Source: a bacterium
GTDB lineage: Bacteria; UBA9089; CG2-30-40-21
Direction of reading: 5' to 3'
Length of the DNA stretch: 8,171 bases
Assembly: GCA_018814245.1 (NCBI GenBank)
Contig: JAHIZN010000451.1
Span: forward strand, 1-8,171
Below are positions 1-6,400 of this stretch, piece after piece. The position numbers and the translations under genes are program-made. The notes below the pieces were generated by a model, which was given only the letters and a program-made list of their open reading frames with translations, did no database searches and had not been told where the DNA came from. How positions within the stretch are numbered: position 1 is the first letter of the stretch; each line of letters begins with the position of its first letter.

Positions 1-91
1 AGACCTGCGTGTCTGCCCAATGTAGGGGTAACCCCTTGCAGACTGTGTAAAAACTCTGAATTTGGACATAATGTCACAACAGATTAATGAA

Positions 92-118
92 AGAGAAAGA
101 ATCACAAAGGGTGTAAAT
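92..118. repeat. Left inner arm of nested inverted repeat
   Basis: It reads AGAGAAAGA, two variable bases, then CACAAAGGGTGTAAAT. Its reverse complement is at 194-220 with only the two central variable bases different. Confidence 0.85.
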
Positions 119-193
119 ATCGCAGGGAAACTAATTGCAACGAAACACAGAAAACTACAAATGAGAGGAGACTGACAAAGGTTGTGTCTTAGA

Positions 194-220
194 ATTTACA
201 CCCTTTGTGGCTCTTTCTCT
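194..220. repeat. Right inner arm of nested inverted repeat
   Basis: It begins ATTTACACCCTTTGTG and ends TCTTTCTCT, the reverse complement of 92-118 at 25 of 27 positions. Together the arms can make a 27-base stem around a 75-base loop. Confidence 0.85.
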
Positions 221-269
221 ATAGCGAGATTGACACGATAGATTGTGCTACAACAGATTGTAGAGACAG

Positions 270-304
270 AGGGCAGGCACGGGGGCATTGCCCCTACGGG
301 CAAT
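270..304. repeat. REP-like G/C-rich palindrome with two alternative hairpins
   Basis: GGGGC-ATT-GCCCC lies at 282-294, and ATTGCCC-CTAC-GGGCAAT at 287-304 is a perfect seven-base stem. The two share the ATTGCCCC strand, so only one can form at a time. The 11-base word TTGCCCCTACG at 288-298 occurs again at 342-352, inside the right outer arm. Words of this GTAGGGGC...GCCCCTAC kind are common dispersed intergenic repeats in many bacterial genomes; membership of such a family is inferred from resemblance only. Confidence 0.6.
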
Positions 305-380
305 TATCGTGAACTTGAGTTTTCACACAGTCTGCAGTGGGTTGCCCCTACGCCCTTAACAAAGTTTCAAGTATTCCCTC

Positions 381-411
381 ATTTTTAATTCATAATTCAT
401 AATTTTTAATT
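381..411. repeat. A/T-rich direct repeats just after the stop codon
   Basis: ATTTTTAATT occurs at 381-390 and again at 402-411, and AATTCAT is repeated at 387-393 and 394-400. The block directly abuts the TAA stop (412-414). On the transcript strand it reads mainly as A-rich, without a G/C hairpin and U-run, so it is not an ordinary intrinsic terminator. Confidence 0.7.
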
Positions 412-3400
412 TTATTTCACTACTCCTATTGGTTTAGCAATCCTTTCTGTCTTTCCGCCATGCTCTATCTCCACCTGATAGATGTAAATGCCGGTGCCAA
501 CGAAATCGCCATAATCGTTTAACCCATCCCATGCACCAAGGTTAACATTTACACCACTGTCAAAATTCTTATCCCTGACAACCGTCCTCACCAGATCGCC
601 TGAGAGGTCAAATATCCTGATGCTGACCAAGTTATTTTCAGGCAGGTCTGCCACAAATTGTGTCTGTTCACCATGTCTGAACGGATTCTTGGTCACATAT
701 ACAAACACCTTGCCCGCTGTCGTCACACTCCCAACATCTAATCCAATATCATAAATAGTGGCATGATTAACTGTGATACTCACTGTATTTGTTCCTCTCA
801 TCACTTTCCCGCCAACCTTTATCCAGTCATGACTGTATTCATCCCAGAAGAGTATCACCAGCCTCTGACGGACAGCATCAGTGGTTGTACCCAGACGAGT
901 GGCAAATCGTTCAATCTCTATATCTGTATATGCTAAGGTAACAGTTACCGGCTCATGGAAGACTATATTCGGCTCAACCTGATGCGGTATGCCCATCAAC
1001 TCTGTATTTGGAGAACACGGCTTTTTATCCTCTTTCTCAATCTCTGGCGGCAGGGCAATGATTGAAACATTCATGGTCTCTTGCAAGGCACCCTGTGGGA
1101 GAAAAACACTGGACCCGTTTGGACAATCTACGCTTCCCCCGCCAATACCAAGCTGAATGGTTGCCCGCGGCTTGATATACAGCAGGGTCAGCGTCTGACT
1201 GGCAATATTGCCAATATCATCCATGGCAAAGATCTTGATCGTATTTGTCCCCTGTTCAAGATAGATGTCGTCAAAGAAAAATCTATTGTTTGGAATTGGT
1301 CCCATTATCCGGCCATATTTAGCCTTACTCTCCCACCAAACACAGCTTGCGGTCTCGGAAATCGTACCAGTAAGTCTGATATGCTCGTGGTATACCTCCC
1401 ATTTGCCTGAAACATTGATTGGCTTTGGTTCAATGTTTGCGTACAATTCCTCTGGTAGTGACAATACAGGCGGCATTGTTCGTAAATACAACTGTACCTC
1501 TGACTCACTGAACAACTTACCCTTTCTGTCCCTTACCTCTGCACGGATGGTGTATGTCCCGCTATTTGTACCGCTGATAGTCACACTGCCCACATATACA
1601 CCATTATTCGCATCTGTCAGGCTTAGCGTCCCAATCATGGCATCTGGGACAGCAGGAATAGCTACGCCTAATCCGCTTTGATACGATGTGTATGTAAACA
1701 CTACCTTGTCGCCAAGCTTTGCCCTGTCCGGCGTAACAGAGAACACGCCTATCCTTTCTAAATTATTCAGCTCCGCACTAACCGACCGAACTTCCACATT
1801 ACCAGCATCATCGATTGCCTTGACCGGTATGGAATATACACCATTAGGAGCGGTATTGGTATCTGTTATCCTGTAGGTAATGGTGTATGTATTCCCCTGA
1901 TAACTCACGGCTTCACTGCCAACCCGATACCCGCTGTCTACGCTGGAGAAATCAGCACCAATAATCTTATCACTGCTGTCATCAAGCACAGCAGTAATGG
2001 TCATTGTCCAGCCATTCTTGTAAAGGCTGCGATCCGTATCAAGCAGGCTGAATCGCGGTGATTGATTGTCAATCATCACTGTCGTTGTAGCTGTTGATAT
2101 ATTACCGGCTTCATCTGTGGATATAATGGTTATTGTTTTTGTCCAATCTGGGTGGACATCAACCACGCTCACCTGTGCGGTGTATGTCCCGATTTCTTTG
2201 TTATAACTCATCTCCTCTGCTGACTCACCATTAAGCTCATGGGCATCCAGCTTCACAGTTGAAAGCATGGCATCCGTAACAGTAACATTGATGGCAATTG
2301 TATCCCCTTCCTTTGCCCGGCTCTGTCCTGCTGGATATGCAACCGCAATATTCCCAATCGAAGGCGGTTTATTGTCCACTCGAATAGATGTCCATGGGTT
2401 CATAACATTGCCCACAGAATTAACAATGGTTGCATAAACCGTAATCGTGCCCTCTATGGCAGTCTTTACAGCACAGGTACCAATGTATACACCATCGTCT
2501 TTCACCTTGTCCGGGGCAATCCCATCATCCCGCAAGGCTAAATCAGTCGTGGCACTGCCGTTTATCAGCAACAGGTTTGAGGTTCCATTATAATTCAAAG
2601 AAATGATTGTTGTCGGCAGCTTACTCTCTGCACCGGCATAAACAAAGGTGAGCACATGCCCATTTCCAACAACTGGCGGAAGTGCCGGGTCAACGGATAA
2701 GCCATACATTGGTGTCGCATTGTCCAGTTTAAGGCTCACGCTTATCTGCTTGACATTGCCTGCCTTGTCCGTGGCTGTGATCAGGATTGGATAGGCACCA
2801 TCCGGTGATTTGGTATCAGTGCCGATTGTATGGGTCAGCGTATAAGTACCATCACCCTTATCAATCATGGTGAGAGGCACAATTTCCGTTGAATCAATCG
2901 GCAGCAGCCAGGCGGTAATGGTATAGCCTGTCCCATCTGTCTTTGCCGTAAGGTTAATGGTATCGCCACTCCTGTATGCTGTTCGATCGCTTGCTATTGC
3001 ACCGATAAATGCCGGCGGCTTTGTATCCAGAATAATGCTGTCTGAGAATTCTGCAATATTCCCGACCACATCCTGCACCTGATAGGATACTGTCCATGTT
3101 CCATCCTGCGGCGGCAGCATCCAGCCCTTGGTTGTTGCCGGAGGCTCCCACAGGCTGAAATCACTGGCATTGCTATACCTGACCATGGCAGCATCATCAC
3201 CATAACTCATGGATAGGAATACCTCTCGAGAGGTGGTGTAGGTGGCATTGTTATTAATCACCATGCTGCCAACAGGTGCCGCGGTATCAACACAGATACT
3301 CACGCTATCTGCAGCTGCATTCTCCACCTCATCAAGTCCCCTGACCTCAATGGTATTTGTGCCTTCCTTCAATCCTGTCACACGGATGGTAAACTCTTCC

Positions 3401-6400
3401 TTAAGCTCATCGAACCTGCCATCAAGTGTGGTAATTGTTCCCCATGTGCCTGTGCCAACCCGATACTCAATCCCGATAACCTTGTAGGTAAAGGCATTCA
3501 CATACCCGCTAACCACTTCCGCTGTTGTCCCAATCATATTATCCTGCGTCTCAATCACCACGCCAATGCCGCCCTTGCCCACGCGGAACATGGCTGATTG
3601 TATGCCTGACCAGTTACCCGCTTCATCACTTGCCCGAACATAGACAATATGATTGCCTTCTGTCAGGGTTGCCACATAAATGGCTTCACCGCATACAACT
3701 GTAAGATCCGGTGAGAATATATTCAATACACCATCAGGTTGCGGCTTTGGATAGGCATCGATGTAGTACTCCGCATAATTCACCGAGCTAATGGCATCTG
3801 TAATGGTTGCTGTCAGGAGTGTGCTTGTGCCTGTGATTACTATCTCTGGTGTCAGGCTCAAGGATATTGTCCCTGGTCCTTGAGTATCCACGCAGAACGA
3901 TATTGTTTGTGTGCCAATATTCCCGACCATATCCCTTAGCCGAGCCGTCACGGTATGGCTGCCTTCAGCAAGCCCTTGCATGACAATGGCAAATGGCTCA
4001 ACCTTAGCGTTAAACTGCCCATCCTTGGGTATTGCCTCATGCCATATTCCGGTATCATCAAGCATGAATTCGCCAGATACAATGCCGGTCATGCTATCTG
4101 TAGCTGTGCCAAGGATAGTCAGGCTGCTTACAGATTGCATGGCACTGATTGTTCCCATCTGCACCATTGGCAGGGTGTTATCTACGGTAATGGTTACCTG
4201 CGGCTGCAAGGTATTACCTGCCATATCCATAATTGTTGCTGTAATGCTTGTTATTGTACCGCTGATGGTATTTGTGGCTGATACAGTGTATGAGGCAGCG
4301 TATATCCCATCATTTGACACCATATGCAAGGTCAGTGTGCCGGCAGTGGAATCAAATCGCTGCATCATAGCTGCCGGTATCTCCGCTGTTCGCAAACCAA
4401 CCTCCCCTGCTTGATAGGTAACTACAATCATATCGCCATTTCGTACCATTGCAGGCTCTGCCTTCAACAGCTGGCCCGGTGCGGTATTATCCAGCCGAAC
4501 ACTCGTGGCTCTCACAGCCGCATTCCCTGCCTGATCAACAGCCCTGATCACAAGCCCATATGAGCCGTCAGGAATGGTATTTGCCGTACCAATTCGATAG
4601 GTGATGGTGTATGTTCCCTCTGAGGTAGTTGTTACTGTCGCCGAACCATAGGTGTTGTCAAACCCTGAGAAATCAACAGTTACTGCATAGGTATTGGAAT
4701 CCAGTTTGGCTGTTATTGTAACAACATCACCGTTCTTGTACACAGAGGCAGTCGTTTGGACAGTGCTAAATACCGGCGGTTTATTATCCACAAACACATT
4801 CTCTGTGCCTGTCCCCAGATTCCCTGCCCTATCCTCAACCGTAACCACAATGGTCTGTTGCGATTCCGTACCCATAGTAGTATCCGAGAGTGTTGTTTGT
4901 GCCTGATATACATTGCCGCCAGAGGCAAGATACATCGTTTGGTCTACACTGCCACCAAGCATTGAGGCATCAAGGGTTACCCTGGCAATATCAACATCTG
5001 TAGGTGTGATTTGTGCCATAATAGTAATTACATCACCCTCTTTTGCCCTCAGCTGACCTGTTGGATACCTCGGAGATATGCCAATCACCTGCGAGGCTTG
5101 CGTATCCACCTCAAATGTTTCTGTCCCAAACCCAACGGTATTGGCAATATCTGTTGCCCGGACAACAATCGTATGCACACCATCTGTCAGCGACCCTGGC
5201 GGCAATACACAAGCATAGCCTTCCACAAGCTCATCTGCAATTGTATCTGCAATCTGAGCCGGTATCCACGAACCGTTGTCTATCTGCACATCTATCTGCT
5301 TGATGGCTACCTGCGGGGCTATCACACGACCGATAATTGTGATATTTGTTGTGCCTATCGGGTCTGGGGTAACTGGATTTATTTCCACAAACAATCTGGA
5401 CTTTGAAACAGCAAATACTACTTGCTGAACGCTGCCCCAATTACCAAGCATGTCCTGTGCATGGACATAGATGGTATGTTTACCCTCGGTCAAGCCAATT
5501 ATGTCTATCACTCCGCTGATACTTGTCTGCTTGCTGCCTGTGCCAGTCATCTGTGTACCTGTGCCCTGCGGCAGGGTATCGATGTAGTACTCCACCTTAG
5601 CGATAATATTCAGGCTATCTGTAGCTGTACCAGTCAGGCTTGAGCTGCCGTTTGTCGGATCAGGTGTTACCATTAGATTTGAGATGATTGGTCCAGTTGT
5701 ATCCACTTGGAATCCAATTTGCACCTCATCGCTTACATTGCCCACCATATCCATGCTTCTTGCAGTCACGGTATGCGTGCCATCGTTAAGCCCGCTAATC
5801 TCTATTCTGAATGTTTCTGTTGCCGCATCATATGCCCCATCCGTAGCCACAGCCGTCTGCCACACCTGTTCGCCATCCACCTGATATTCTACCTTAACAA
5901 TCCCTGTGACTGCCCCCTGGTCAGTGGCTGTACCAGTAATTATCACCCTGCTGTTTGCCCATTGCGGTAGGGTTGACATGGTCAGGGTTGATGTCGCCAG
6001 ATCCACCACAAAGCTATCCATGATTATGCCTGTGGTATTTGCCATATCTGTAGCCTTGACAGTAACCTTGTGGCTTCCCGAATTCAACTGGTTTGCCGGC
6101 AGTTGACAGGTATATTCTTCAATAAACTCATCTGCATTACCATCGGTTATGGTGGCCATAATCCATGAATTGCTGTCCACACACACCTCTATCTGTTTAA
6201 TTGGTGCATGTACATCAACGGCATAACCACTGATAGTGATATTTGTCGTGCCTATCGGGTCCGGTGTGACTGGATTTACATACACAAGCAGTTTTGACTT
6301 AGAGATAGTAAATGTAGTCTTCTGGACACTACCCCAGTTACCAAGTATGTCCTGTGCACGGACATATATGAAATGCTTGCCATTAGTCAGTCCGGCAATG

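Larger units (their letters stand above)
21..352. repeat. Nested inverted-repeat element downstream of the gene
   Basis: The outer arms, 21-56 and 317-352, are reverse complements at 31 of 36 positions without gaps. The inner arms, 92-118 and 194-220, match at 25 of 27. The centre loop is 119-193; spacers between arms are unequal, 57-91 on the left and 221-316 on the right. No open frame of note, no transposase and no clear target-site duplication are visible at the edges. It could be a non-autonomous miniature element, a composite of two REP-like insertions, or a large stem that shapes the 3' end of the transcript. The arms are seen directly; the nature of the element is inferred. Confidence 0.75.

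Noticed and set aside
21..352. Insertion sequence
   Set aside because: Inverted arms are present, but there is no transposase frame and no convincing target-site duplication outside 21 and 352.
1..411. Intrinsic terminator for the giant gene
   Set aside because: On the minus strand no G/C hairpin followed by a U-run was found. The hairpin at 282-294 is followed by mixed sequence and the A/T-rich block near the stop is A-rich in the transcript.
1..411. Small gene or RNA gene in the non-coding tail
   Set aside because: No open frame with a plausible start and no tRNA or rRNA-like segment could be recognised; the space is filled by inverted repeats and A/T-rich sequence.
1265..1681. Antisense open frame, 138 codons on the plus strand
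   Set aside because: It overlaps modules G and C copy 3 completely, with no motif or supporting start signal.
3911..4414. Antisense open frame, 167 codons on the plus strand
   Set aside because: It is a shadow of modules C and D on the coding strand; its hydrophobic composition comes from reading Thr/Asp/Gly-rich codons backwards, not from a real membrane protein.
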